Assembly: GCA_963691885.1 (NCBI GenBank)
Contig: OY829843.1
Coordinates: 1,984,001-2,048,000 of the forward strand
Reading direction: 5' to 3'
Origin: G963691885 sp963691885
GTDB taxonomy: Bacteria; Pseudomonadota; Alphaproteobacteria; UBA8366; Aestuariispiraceae
Length of the DNA stretch: 64,000 nucleotides
Within the stretch, counting starts at the first letter, position 1; each line of letters begins with the position of its first letter. The notes under the pieces were generated by a model, which did no database searches, had not been told where the DNA came from, and saw only the letters and a list, made by a program, of their open reading frames with translations. The translations under genes and the position numbers were made by a program. This document shows positions 52,674 to 61,538 of the stretch, piece after piece.

Positions 52674-53926
52674 CGCGCCGCACCTCTGCCGAGCAATTTG
52701 AAGTCCCGGGTGTTATACGTCGACGCATCCTCGAATCTGGTGTTCCGTTTTCTGAATTACAGAAATGCACAAAATGTTTGATGCCGGAAACGAATGAGAC
52801 AATGACATTCGACGCGGACGGTGTTTGCAACATATGTCGCTCGGCCGCTGTTCGTGACAAAGAAATCGACTGGTCGGAACGCGAGAAAGATTTTCAGCTT
52901 CATTTGGCTGACTTCCGCGGCAAGTTTCAGTATGACGCAATTGTCCCCTTCTCCGGTGGAAAGGACAGTGCCTGGACGGCGTATGTCCTGGTCCGCAAAT
53001 ATGGATTGAAGGTTCTGTTGGCGACTTTTGACTCTAATTTCCGACGCCCTATTCACGTCGAAAATGTTGAGAGAACGGTTCGCGGACTTGGATGCGATCA
53101 TGTAACGTTTCGGGCCAGTCAGGATGTAATCAAGTTAACCATGCAGGAAACACTGAAGCGCAAGGGTGATTTTTGTTGGTATTGTCACACCGGTGTCGCG
53201 ACCTTCCCGTTTCGGGCGGCTATCATGTATCAAACCCCGTTGCTGATTTGGGGGGAGCCGAACAGTGAATATGCCGGTTACTACGGGTACCAGATGCGAT
53301 CGGAGGCGGATGAACGCTGGTTCAACCGATACATCAACCTTTCCATCAACGCAGAAGACATGATTGGTTTTCTGGAAAGTTCGGGAGCGGATATTGATCC
53401 CCGCGATCTTGATCCCTTCCGCTTTCCTGATACTGGCAGCCTGCGAAAATTGGGGTTGCGGTCAATCCACCTCGGCGATTACACAAAATGGGATGCGGAA
53501 ACACAAGTTGAGATTCTGGAGAAGGAACTGGGTTGGCAGCGCTCAGAAGTCGAGAATCTGCATCCGTCCTATAATTATGAAAAGGTCGAGTGTTTCTTGC
53601 AGGGGGCTAGAGATTATCTTCGGTTCGTCAAACGGGGATACAGTCGGACTGTTCAACGCGCAAACCTGGATATTCGTGCGGGGCGAATGACCCGCGAAGA
53701 GGCCGAGGAAATTGCCACATACGATGCGCAGCGACCCCAGAGCCTGGAAGTTTTGTTGCCATATCTGGGAATGGACGAAACGGAATTTATGGACATCGCC
53801 CAAAACCACGCGATATCGCCCTACAGCTTTTCTGCGGATGATGTTCGCCCGGCGCAGAAAGCACTCGATGATCAGCCTCTTTGGAAGGAGCGCCTTCTGA
53901 GAGACAGCACCTCTGGAGAAAAGTAA
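52670..53926 (+). CDS. N-acetyl-sugar amidotransferase (WbpG/PtmG type)
   Basis: The 418-residue enzyme has two Cys pairs at the N-terminus (CTKCLMPETNE, CNICRSAAV), the ATP PP-loop SGGKDSAWTAYVLVRKYG and DFCWYCHTGV with further Cys. WbpG/PtmG proteins use ammonia from a HisH-HisF partner to turn an N-acetyl group into an acetamidino group on bacillosamine-, mannuronate- or legionaminate-type sugars. The partner genes follow immediately (53926-55336). It overlaps the previous gene by four bases. Confidence 0.9.
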   Translation: MTRRTSAEQFEVPGVIRRRILESGVPFSELQKCTKCLMPETNETMTFDADGVCNICRSAAVRDKEIDWSEREKDFQLHLADFRGKFQYDAIVPFSGGKDSAWTAYVLVRKYGLKVLLATFDSNFRRPIHVENVERTVRGLGCDHVTFRASQDVIKLTMQETLKRKGDFCWYCHTGVATFPFRAAIMYQTPLLIWGEPNSEYAGYYGYQMRSEADERWFNRYINLSINAEDMIGFLESSGADIDPRDLDPFRFPDTGSLRKLGLRSIHLGDYTKWDAETQVEILEKELGWQRSEVENLHPSYNYEKVECFLQGARDYLRFVKRGYSRTVQRANLDIRAGRMTREEAEEIATYDAQRPQSLEVLLPYLGMDETEFMDIAQNHAISPYSFSADDVRPAQKALDDQPLWKERLLRDSTSGEK

Positions 53927-54588
53927 TGGAAGCCGCGTCGAAGAATGCGCCGCGTGTGGCAATCATCAATTACGGCATGGGGAATATCGGATCTGTAACC
54001 AAGGTCATGAACCGTTTGGGTGCAAAGCCCTACATTGCGGACAGCCCGGACCAGTTGGAAGTTGCCGATAGAATTATCCTTCCTGGCGTTGGCGCGTTTG
54101 GCGATGGTATGGAAAACCTGAGGGCGGGCGGTTTTGTCGACAGCCTGGAAACACTTGTTATCGACGGGGGCGTGCCATTCCTGGGTGTTTGTCTGGGGAT
54201 GGAACTTATGGCCAAGGGTAGCGAGGAAAGCCCCGGCGTTGCGGGCCTCGGCTGGATCGATGCAGATATCGTAAAATTCGATAGCGCACACGGTTTGAGG
54301 ATTCCACATGTCGGGTGGAATGATATTTCCGTTGCTGATCCTGACCACCCCTTTATCGCCGGGATTGGGAGCGGTTCAACCTTCTACTTTGTTCACAGCT
54401 ACTACATGGCTTGTCGGAACCGGGACCACATAGTTGCCGAAACCGATTATGGGAATGTGGTTGCTTCCGTTGTTCACAATGGCCCAAGGATCATTGGGTG
54501 CCAGTTCCATCCGGAAAAAAGCCAGGATGATGGCCGTCGTCTTTTGTTGAATTTTCTATTCGGGTTGCCGCCACATGCTACGCACTAG
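53926..54588 (+). CDS. hisH: HisH-type glutaminase subunit for sugar amidotransferase
   Basis: The 220-residue class I glutaminase has the nucleophile Cys in FLGVCLGMELMAKG and the His-Glu pair in IIGCQFHPEKSQDD. It releases ammonia for the neighbouring HisF-like subunit. The ATG at 53926 shares its A with the stop of the amidotransferase gene (TAATG) and has GGAG eight bases upstream. Context links it to the sugar amidotransferase and not to histidine synthesis, as with P. aeruginosa HisH2. Confidence 0.88.
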   Translation: MEAASKNAPRVAIINYGMGNIGSVTKVMNRLGAKPYIADSPDQLEVADRIILPGVGAFGDGMENLRAGGFVDSLETLVIDGGVPFLGVCLGMELMAKGSEESPGVAGLGWIDADIVKFDSAHGLRIPHVGWNDISVADPDHPFIAGIGSGSTFYFVHSYYMACRNRDHIVAETDYGNVVASVVHNGPRIIGCQFHPEKSQDDGRRLLLNFLFGLPPHATH

Positions 54589-55336
54589 ACTTATACCTAC
54601 ATTGACAATGAAGGACGGGCGGATCATTCGCACCGTTGGCTTCGATCGATACAGAGATGTCGGGGATCCCAGAACCATGGGCAAGGTCTATGATTCCCAG
54701 GACGTGGATGAACTGATTCTACTTGATATCTCAGCGTCTCAGGAAAACCGTGAACCGGACTGGTTTAATATCGAGCGCGTCGCAAATGAATGTTCCATGC
54801 CCCTCACAATTGGGGGTGGTGTCTCGTCGGTTGAAATTATTCAACGTCTGTTACGCATCGGCGCCGACAAGGTTGCTATCAATTCGGCAGGTTTCAAGAA
54901 CCCGGGCCTCTATACCGAGGCGTCAAGGGTTTTTGGCAGTCAGTGCCTGGTCGCCTCGATTGATTGTGTAAAGCATGACAATGGAAAGTATGAGGTCCTG
55001 ATTGAAGGCGGGTATGAGCCGACAGGCGTGGATCCAGTTGAATTCGCGCAACGGGTCGAAGCGGCCGGCGCAGGTGAAATACTGGTGACCGCCATAGAAC
55101 GGGACGGGACAATGATGGGATATGACCTTGATTTGATAAAGAGTGTATCCGACGCCGTTTCAATACCGGTTATAGGGAATGGTGGCGCTGGTCTTCTGTC
55201 CGACCTGGTTGCCGTCATTCAGCAAGGCGGTGCAAGTGCAGCGGCTTGCGCCAGCATATTCAACTTTACGGACAACAAGCCGATCAAGGCGCGGGCTTTT
55301 ATGCAGCAATATGGGGTCCATGTTCGACCCACATAA
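54575..55336 (+). CDS. hisF: HisF-type ammonia-channel protein lacking the D11 catalytic Asp
   Basis: A 253-residue HisF-like barrel (MLRTRLIPTLTMKDGRIIRT, LTIGGGVSSVEIIQRLLRIG, VIGNGGAGLLSDLVAVIQQG). The position of the usual first catalytic Asp (IIPCLDVKDGR in histidine HisF) is Thr here (LIPTLTMKDGR), while the second Asp in SIDCVK is kept. It should not act as an imidazole-glycerol-phosphate synthase but still channel ammonia, as for HisF2/WbpH-type proteins. It overlaps hisH by 14 bases. Confidence 0.87.
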   Translation: MLRTRLIPTLTMKDGRIIRTVGFDRYRDVGDPRTMGKVYDSQDVDELILLDISASQENREPDWFNIERVANECSMPLTIGGGVSSVEIIQRLLRIGADKVAINSAGFKNPGLYTEASRVFGSQCLVASIDCVKHDNGKYEVLIEGGYEPTGVDPVEFAQRVEAAGAGEILVTAIERDGTMMGYDLDLIKSVSDAVSIPVIGNGGAGLLSDLVAVIQQGGASAAACASIFNFTDNKPIKARAFMQQYGVHVRPT

Positions 55337-55396
55337 CGTCTTTGAGACCCACCTGACAGGTGGTGCAAGTGCCAAAACTCCTTGCAGGATGCACTA

Positions 55397-56503
55397 TTGA
55401 TCCCCCTCGCTATTCCCAATATGGGCGATCTTGAAGCCCATTGGCTCAATAGATGTGTTGCGGAGAATTGGGTTTCTTCAGCAGGCCCTTTTGTACGTGA
55501 GTTTGAGGAAAAACTTGCTGCATTGACGGGCGCTGCGTCGGTGGTCTCCATCAGTTCCGGAACATTGGGGCTTCAACATGCTTTGGAGCTTCTTGACCTT
55601 CCGGCGGGTGGTATGGTTGTGGTTCCAGACTGGACTTTTGCCGCTTCGGTAAACGCTATTGTTCGGGCTGGTTTAACACCGCTATTTGTAGACATTGACC
55701 CTGCCACCTGGACAATCGATCCGGCATGTGTTGACGCAGCAATATCAAAATATGGCAGGGAAGTTGTCGCTGTATTGGCCGTGCATGCCTGTGGTCATCC
55801 ACCTGATATGGACGCTGTGATACAGGCTTCGGCCGGATTACCTGTTGTTGAAGATGCAGCAGGCGCATTGGGAACAACCTATAGGGGGCGCCCTGCAGGG
55901 ACACTTGGGACAATCGGTGTCTTCAGTTTCAACGGCAACAAGATTGCGACGACAGGCGGTGGTGGTGCTGTTCTTCTCAAGGACAGAGAAATGGCAGATC
56001 TTCTGCGTCATGTGACAAGTCAGGCGCGGGTTGGTATCGAATACCGGCACAATGCGATTGGGACGAATACCCGGATGCCAAGCGTCAATGCAGCATTGGG
56101 AATTGCACAACTGGAGCGTCTTGATGAGTTCCTGGTGCGGAAACGCAGGATCGCTGAGATGTATGACGTTGCATTTTCGAATAATGCCCAAATAACGCCA
56201 ATGCCACAGGCTGATTGGGCCAACAGCAATTGCTGGATGTATTCTGCAAAGATGGAAAACGAGGAAAGAACCCAGTCGCTTGTAGAGCAATTGGGTCAGG
56301 AAGGCATCCAGGTGAGAAGTTTTTGGCGATCTCTTTCGACGCAAGAGCCCTATGCAGCGTATCCGTCCCTGCCTTGTCCCGCCTCACTGGATCTTTCCGG
56401 ATGTGTTCTATCGCTACCTTGCAGCACATCGCTGAGTGAAGACGATCAGACAACGGTAATCAGGAAATTGAAGGCCAATGCCGCCTTGTCAAGCGTTGCA
56501 TAG
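55397..56503 (+). CDS. DegT/DnrJ-family PLP sugar aminotransferase, copy 2
   Basis: The 368-residue enzyme begins LIPLAIPNMGDLEAHWLNRC and contains SISSGTLGLQHALELLDLPA, the PLP Asp in VVEDAAGALGTTY and the PLP Lys in FSFNGNKIATTGGGGAVLL. It resembles LegC-type aminotransferases of the GDP-sugar nonulosonate route. The TTG at 55397 follows AGGA at good spacing; a TTG at 55382 also opens the frame. It lies 60 bases after hisF. Confidence 0.87.
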   Translation: MIPLAIPNMGDLEAHWLNRCVAENWVSSAGPFVREFEEKLAALTGAASVVSISSGTLGLQHALELLDLPAGGMVVVPDWTFAASVNAIVRAGLTPLFVDIDPATWTIDPACVDAAISKYGREVVAVLAVHACGHPPDMDAVIQASAGLPVVEDAAGALGTTYRGRPAGTLGTIGVFSFNGNKIATTGGGGAVLLKDREMADLLRHVTSQARVGIEYRHNAIGTNTRMPSVNAALGIAQLERLDEFLVRKRRIAEMYDVAFSNNAQITPMPQADWANSNCWMYSAKMENEERTQSLVEQLGQEGIQVRSFWRSLSTQEPYAAYPSLPCPASLDLSGCVLSLPCSTSLSEDDQTTVIRKLKANAALSSVA

Positions 56504-56548
56504 CTTTTCGTTTCCCCAGAGTTCAATGCAGAACCATCGGAGTATAAT

Positions 56549-57604
56549 ATGACCACGGCGACAGAGTTTAGTGTAGATCCCGATGCACCGCCGTATATTA
56601 TTGCGGAAATAGGGGCAAACCATAACGGGGATATGGCGCTCGCCCGTCAGATGATTGACTCCGCCAAAACCGCAGGGGCGCATGCGGTGAAGTTTCAGTC
56701 CTGGGACACAACAATCTTTTCAAAGCAGGTCTACGACCAGAACTACTTCCTGGGCGATGACTATCGCGAGCGTTCTGATTACACGTTGCGTGAAATTGTC
56801 GAAGAATTCTCGCTTGACCGTCGGCAATTGACGGACCTTGCCGGGTATTGCGCTGAAAAAGGCATTGATTTTTCGTCAACACCGTTCAACGAGACTCAGC
56901 TGAATGATCTTGTCGATATCGGTGTTCCCTATATCAAAATTGCATCAATGGATCTGAACAATCCGGTTCTGTTAAAAGCCGCTGCCGGGGCACCAGTACC
57001 TGTCATTCTGTCAACTGGTTTCGGCACATTGGCCGAGATCGATCAGGCGATCACCTTGCTTGAAAGCAATGGAAAGACCGATATCGTTGTCTTGCATTGT
57101 GTTTCTCTTTACCCACCACATGATACCGAGGTTAACCTGAAGAATATCACGTTGCTGCGCGATACTTTCGGATATGCAACCGGATTTTCAGATCACACCC
57201 TGGGCACTGAAATTGCCTTGGCTTCTTTTTCACTGGGCTCTCGTGTCCTGGAGAAACACTTTACGCTAGACAAGGACATGTTTGGTTGGGACCACAAAGT
57301 ATCTGCAGACCCCGATGAACTTGCCTTCATCTGCAAAGGGGCGTCGCGCATTTACGACGCCCTGGGTACGACGAGAAGAACGCTTGGGCCACGCGAAGCT
57401 GAGAAAAAAACAGAATACCGTCGATCCATCATCTCAGCTCGGAAAATTGAAAAAGGGCGGATTATTTCTGCCGATGACCTGGATATCCAGCGTCCTGGTT
57501 CTGGCCTCAGTCCGATGATGTTTGACGCGCTTGTTGGTAAGATCGCGAGGCATGATATCGAATCGGACACATTCCTGTCCTTTGATGACCTTGTATCGCC
57601 GTGA
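56549..57604 (+). CDS. neuB: Nonulosonic acid (NeuB/LegI-type) synthase
   Basis: The 351-residue synthase has YIIAEIGANHNGDMALARQM, AVKFQSWDT, FSSTPFNETQLNDL, GFSDHTLGTEIALASF and EKHFTLDKDMFGWDHKVS, the conserved active-site blocks that condense phosphoenolpyruvate with an N-acyl amino sugar. The C-terminal domain (GRIISADDLDIQRPGSGLSP) is the antifreeze-like SAF part. Neighbouring genes favour a legionaminic- or other diamino-nonulosonate product over sialic acid. Starts ATG 56549 without a strong site. Confidence 0.92.
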   Translation: MTTATEFSVDPDAPPYIIAEIGANHNGDMALARQMIDSAKTAGAHAVKFQSWDTTIFSKQVYDQNYFLGDDYRERSDYTLREIVEEFSLDRRQLTDLAGYCAEKGIDFSSTPFNETQLNDLVDIGVPYIKIASMDLNNPVLLKAAAGAPVPVILSTGFGTLAEIDQAITLLESNGKTDIVVLHCVSLYPPHDTEVNLKNITLLRDTFGYATGFSDHTLGTEIALASFSLGSRVLEKHFTLDKDMFGWDHKVSADPDELAFICKGASRIYDALGTTRRTLGPREAEKKTEYRRSIISARKIEKGRIISADDLDIQRPGSGLSPMMFDALVGKIARHDIESDTFLSFDDLVSP

Positions 57605-57653
57605 CAGCATTGACCTCCATGGATCTCCAGACTGTAAAGAGAATTAGAACGCT

Positions 57654-59549
57654 ATGATTATTCTTGGTATTCATACAGGTCACAACGCGTCCGCCTGCCT
57701 GATGATTGATGGCAGGGTAGTTGGCATGATTCAGGAAGAACGGTTTACCAAGCGCAAAAATCAGACCGGATATCCAAAAGAAAGTATCACCAGCCTTCTG
57801 AAGAGGCACCTTGACGGCACAATGCAGGATGTCGACCGCGTGGTGGTTGCCAGCGAAGAAGACGACCCCTACTGGGTGGCTCTGGATCATTACTCTAATT
57901 TTGGTGTAAAAGAATATGTCGCCGAGATGCATGATTACTGGAAGCCATTCTTTTACCCTGAAGATGGCAGCGAAGAGGATGGGACGCTTTACAGCGGCGA
58001 CGGGAAATACTGGAAGGATAGAATTGACGCAGGCGGCGACAACCTGAACCATGATTATCACTTCGACCTTTCTTTTATCAACGACATGTCATGGGACGAA
58101 GCCTTCAAGTTTTTCAATTCCGGAGAACGTCTTGAGATCACGCGGCGGTTGTTCAACTATGATGGACCAATAGAAACGATTAACCATCATGCCTGTCATG
58201 GGTATTACGCTCTTTACGGCCAGTCCCTGCCGACTGAGAATTTTTCCAACACTCTTGTTTTGACCGCCGATTCTGAAGGGGATGGATCGAACTGGAGTGT
58301 TTCGATCCCGCGACCTGACGGATCCCTATCTCTCCTTGCGCATGGCAATGACAATCATGTCGCCAGGTTGTACAAATTTGTCACCTTGATTTTGGGCATG
58401 AAACCGAATGAGCATGAATACAAAGTCATGGGGTTGTCCGGATATTCGAAATCCCGGCGGCACATTAAAGAAGTTGAAGATGTATTGTTTGAAGCCTTTG
58501 ATTTTGAAGACGGTAAATTTGTCCGACGGACGCCCTTAAAGGACAGTTATTTTGACCTCGGCGCGCGATTGGAAGGGTTCCGTTTCGATAATATAGCCGC
58601 CGCTGCACAGAATTGGGCAACAGAGGTCACGGCAAAATGGATGAAATACTGGATCAGTGAAACCGGGCGCAGCGGTGTGTGCTTTTCCGGCGGCCTGTCC
58701 ATGAACATCAAGATGAACGGTATCATTGCCCAAGAGCCGGAAATCGACTGGATGAACGTTCCGGCATCCGGTGGCGACGAGTCTCTTGCTGCCGGTGCGT
58801 GTTTCTTTGCAATGAAATCGAAGAGTGAACAGGCTGACGGTGCCGCGCAGGTCGCGCCGGGAGATGTTGTTCCGATGGAACATGTTTATCTCGGTGACAC
58901 GCCGGATATGGATTGGGAATCCGGTATTAAAGAAGCAGGTGGTTCGAAAGAGGACTACGGTGTCCTTGAAGGCGTCGGTCCCGAGCAACTGGCAAAATTA
59001 CTGGCTGCCGACAAGATCATGGCCCGATGTGTCGGCGAGAGCGAGTTTGGGGCACGCGCATTGGGGAATAGATCCATCCTTGCCAATCCCAGCAATGGCA
59101 ACAACCTGAAGACGATCAACGACGCGATCAAGAACCGTGACTTCTGGATGCCGTTCACACCATCCATCCTTCAGGAGTATCTTGATGAATATATTGAAAA
59201 CCCGAAGGGCCTGATCTCACCCTATATGACGATCGGATTTCAGACCAGGCCGGAGGCGCGGCCCAAACTTGCTGCGGCGATACATCCTGGGGATTTTTCC
59301 GCCCGGCCGCAAACTGTGATAAAGGCGATCAATTCTGAGTATTGGACGCTTATAGACGAGTTCAGAAAACTGACCGGCGTTGCATCTTTGTTGAATACGT
59401 CACTGAATCTCCATGGCGACCCGATGAATTACTCGTTGGCGGATGCAGCCCGCACGGTTGCGCTCTCGGACCTTGAGTTCCTGATCATGCCTGAGGACAG
59501 GTTACTGTTTAAGAAATCAGCGGAACCTGCCTTGCATCAGATTTTGTAA
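57654..59549 (+). CDS. NodU/CmcH-type carbamoyltransferase
   Basis: A 631-residue enzyme with the N-terminal Kae1-like fold (IILGIHTGHNASACLMIDGR, NHHACHGYYALYGQSLP, TADSEGDGSNWS) and the C-terminal YrdC-like part (GESEFGARALGNRSILANPS, PLLTTSL-type end near ASLLNTSLNLHGDPMN). It transfers a carbamoyl group from carbamoyl phosphate to a hydroxyl. In a sugar operon the acceptor is likely the nonulosonate or a neighbouring sugar. It lies 49 bases after neuB. Confidence 0.92.
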   Translation: MIILGIHTGHNASACLMIDGRVVGMIQEERFTKRKNQTGYPKESITSLLKRHLDGTMQDVDRVVVASEEDDPYWVALDHYSNFGVKEYVAEMHDYWKPFFYPEDGSEEDGTLYSGDGKYWKDRIDAGGDNLNHDYHFDLSFINDMSWDEAFKFFNSGERLEITRRLFNYDGPIETINHHACHGYYALYGQSLPTENFSNTLVLTADSEGDGSNWSVSIPRPDGSLSLLAHGNDNHVARLYKFVTLILGMKPNEHEYKVMGLSGYSKSRRHIKEVEDVLFEAFDFEDGKFVRRTPLKDSYFDLGARLEGFRFDNIAAAAQNWATEVTAKWMKYWISETGRSGVCFSGGLSMNIKMNGIIAQEPEIDWMNVPASGGDESLAAGACFFAMKSKSEQADGAAQVAPGDVVPMEHVYLGDTPDMDWESGIKEAGGSKEDYGVLEGVGPEQLAKLLAADKIMARCVGESEFGARALGNRSILANPSNGNNLKTINDAIKNRDFWMPFTPSILQEYLDEYIENPKGLISPYMTIGFQTRPEARPKLAAAIHPGDFSARPQTVIKAINSEYWTLIDEFRKLTGVASLLNTSLNLHGDPMNYSLADAARTVALSDLEFLIMPEDRLLFKKSAEPALHQIL

Positions 59550-59577
59550 TCAAGCACCACGATGGTTTGATCATGTC

Positions 59578-60480
59578 ATGTCAGCGGTGATTGCAAGCGT
59601 TCTTTATCCGCAGTCCGATCTGATTGCCCGACAATATGCAGAGGGCCTGGCAGCGGTTGGGAGATCTGAACCAGGTCGTATCCGGATACTGCTTGTCGCA
59701 GAGCCGGGCACTGACCCGGAAAGGTTCCTGCCAGGGGATCGATCTGATCTGGACATCCATACACCCTTCGTACCCGCAACAGTAACACGGGTTGGACTAC
59801 GCCAAATCATGTTGGATGAGGCAACCAATCTTTCGGGGGATCTGGTTGTTTTTGCGGATTGTGACGACATTGTTGATCCAGGCGCGCTGCTTCATTTCCG
59901 GGCGGCGCTTGCGGATGCGGATATCGCGTTTGGCGATCTTCGGTTAATCGATGCCAATGGGGCAGAGATGGGAAAGGCCCTCTTTGATGCGTGGAATGTT
60001 CCAAACCGGATAGAACATGTGGATGAGATCAGGTGGCGCAATTTCTTTGGTCTCTCCAACACGGCGGTCAAGCACACGTATCTGAGGCAGAATAGGGTTG
60101 AGTTGAAAGAACCGCTTATCGCAATCGACTGGTTTCTGTTTCACAACTTGCTGGCACTTGGTGCCCGGGCGCAGAAGGTCAACGGCGTTGTGGGTTCCTA
60201 TCGACAATATGCCGCCAATACGCTTGGCGCGGGCCGTGCCTCAAACCTGGATGATTTGTCCAGGCTGACTGATATTACCCGGCAACATCTGCTCGCCCTC
60301 GGTGGCGAAGAGCAATTCAAGACTGACCTTGAACTTCTCCAGACCCTTAAACGGGGGATCGAGACCACTCCGACGACGGTTCAGGCGATACTCGATGGTT
60401 TGGAGGATGTGTCAGGTTGGTATGACGATCTTTTTCAGACAGCCACTGAATACAAGAAACGCGCTGCACGCCGGAATTGA
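59578..60480 (+). CDS. GT2-like glycosyltransferase
   Basis: The 300-residue protein has a GT-A layout (MSAVIASVLYPQSDLIARQY, then DLVVFADCDDIVDPGALLHF with a DxD motif, and WRNFFGLSNTAVKHTYLRQN). It probably transfers a sugar to the growing surface glycan. It overlaps the next gene (TTG 60477) by four bases. Confidence 0.8.
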   Translation: MSAVIASVLYPQSDLIARQYAEGLAAVGRSEPGRIRILLVAEPGTDPERFLPGDRSDLDIHTPFVPATVTRVGLRQIMLDEATNLSGDLVVFADCDDIVDPGALLHFRAALADADIAFGDLRLIDANGAEMGKALFDAWNVPNRIEHVDEIRWRNFFGLSNTAVKHTYLRQNRVELKEPLIAIDWFLFHNLLALGARAQKVNGVVGSYRQYAANTLGAGRASNLDDLSRLTDITRQHLLALGGEEQFKTDLELLQTLKRGIETTPTTVQAILDGLEDVSGWYDDLFQTATEYKKRAARRN

Positions 60481-61538
60481 ACAGGGCCCATTCTTCGTTG
60501 GTTATCAAACGTCAAACAGATCTTGCTGATTACCTTTACCCGGCTGATGTTTCCATCAGAACGGTTTTGGAGCGGTTTAATACGGCGCCACGGCAGTTTG
60601 GAATGGTGGTTGAGGAAAACCTCACGCTAATCGGGACGGTTACGGATGGCGATATTCGTCGAGGGTTGCTTAAGGGCGTAGGTCTGGACGAGCCGGTCAG
60701 TCTATGTGCCAACCGAGACCCGGTAACTGTCAGGCAGGATGCCGCCCTGCCCGACATCGCAAAGAAATATCAATTCATACCGGAACTGGGGGGTGGCGAT
60801 CGTGTCACGGCAATGTTCGTGCTCGACGACGTTTCGGTTGATGGTAGTTCATGCCTGATTATGGCGGGCGGGTTTGGGTCACGGCTTGGCGAACAAACCC
60901 GGGATTGTCCAAAACCTCTTCTGCCTCTCGACGACAAGCCGATCCTTGAGCATGTCCTGCGCGGTGTCGAAAAAACAAACCCTTCTCAGGTGTTTGTCAC
61001 GACGCATTATCTTGCCGCACAAATTGATGATTTTGTGGCGGACCGGCACAACGCTTCGGATACGAGGACAATTCGTGAGTCAGAAGGTCTCGGGACGGCT
61101 GGCGGAATCTCGCTTTTGCCGGAATCGATCAAGACACCGTTGCTCGTCGTAAACGGTGACGTCGTAACCAAAACCGATTTCCAGGCGATGCTCGACTTTC
61201 ACACCGAACAGGATTTTGACGCCACCATCGCTGTAGCCTGGTATGAACACAAAATCCCGTATGGCGTGGTTGATCATAGTAAAACCGGAATTTTCACGGC
61301 TCTGAAAGAAAAGCCAACATACAGGTACTTTGTCTCTGCCGGTATCTACTGTTTGAACCGATCGGTCATCAATCTGGTTCCACCAAACAAGCGATTGGAC
61401 ATGCCGGAGCTTTTGAACGAGGCCAGAGAGATTGGCCTGCGTGTCGGCGTTTTTCCAATTCATGAATATTGGAAAGATGTCGGGTTGCCGCTCGATCTGA
61501 AGGAAGCCCGGAGCGATGCGAGCGAACTGGGATCGTGA
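60477..61538 (+). CDS. PtmE-like CBS/nucleotidyltransferase
   Basis: The 353-residue protein has an N-terminal CBS pair (about residues 15-125; LIGTVTDGDIRRGLLKGVGL, ANRDPVTV) followed by a nucleotidyltransferase domain (CLIMAGGFGSRLGEQTRDCP, KPLLPLDDKPILEHVL, VVNGDVVTKTDFQAML, EYWKDVGLPLDLKEA). The domain order is that of PtmE, the guanylyltransferase that makes the GDP-amino sugar for legionaminic acid. The TTG at 60477 overlaps the previous stop; a later start is possible. Confidence 0.85.
   Translation: MNRAHSSLVIKRQTDLADYLYPADVSIRTVLERFNTAPRQFGMVVEENLTLIGTVTDGDIRRGLLKGVGLDEPVSLCANRDPVTVRQDAALPDIAKKYQFIPELGGGDRVTAMFVLDDVSVDGSSCLIMAGGFGSRLGEQTRDCPKPLLPLDDKPILEHVLRGVEKTNPSQVFVTTHYLAAQIDDFVADRHNASDTRTIRESEGLGTAGGISLLPESIKTPLLVVNGDVVTKTDFQAMLDFHTEQDFDATIAVAWYEHKIPYGVVDHSKTGIFTALKEKPTYRYFVSAGIYCLNRSVINLVPPNKRLDMPELLNEAREIGLRVGVFPIHEYWKDVGLPLDLKEARSDASELGS

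Noticed and set aside
53926..55336. Histidine biosynthesis genes
   Set aside because: HisF lacks the first catalytic Asp, and both genes are coupled to a WbpG/PtmG-type amidotransferase.
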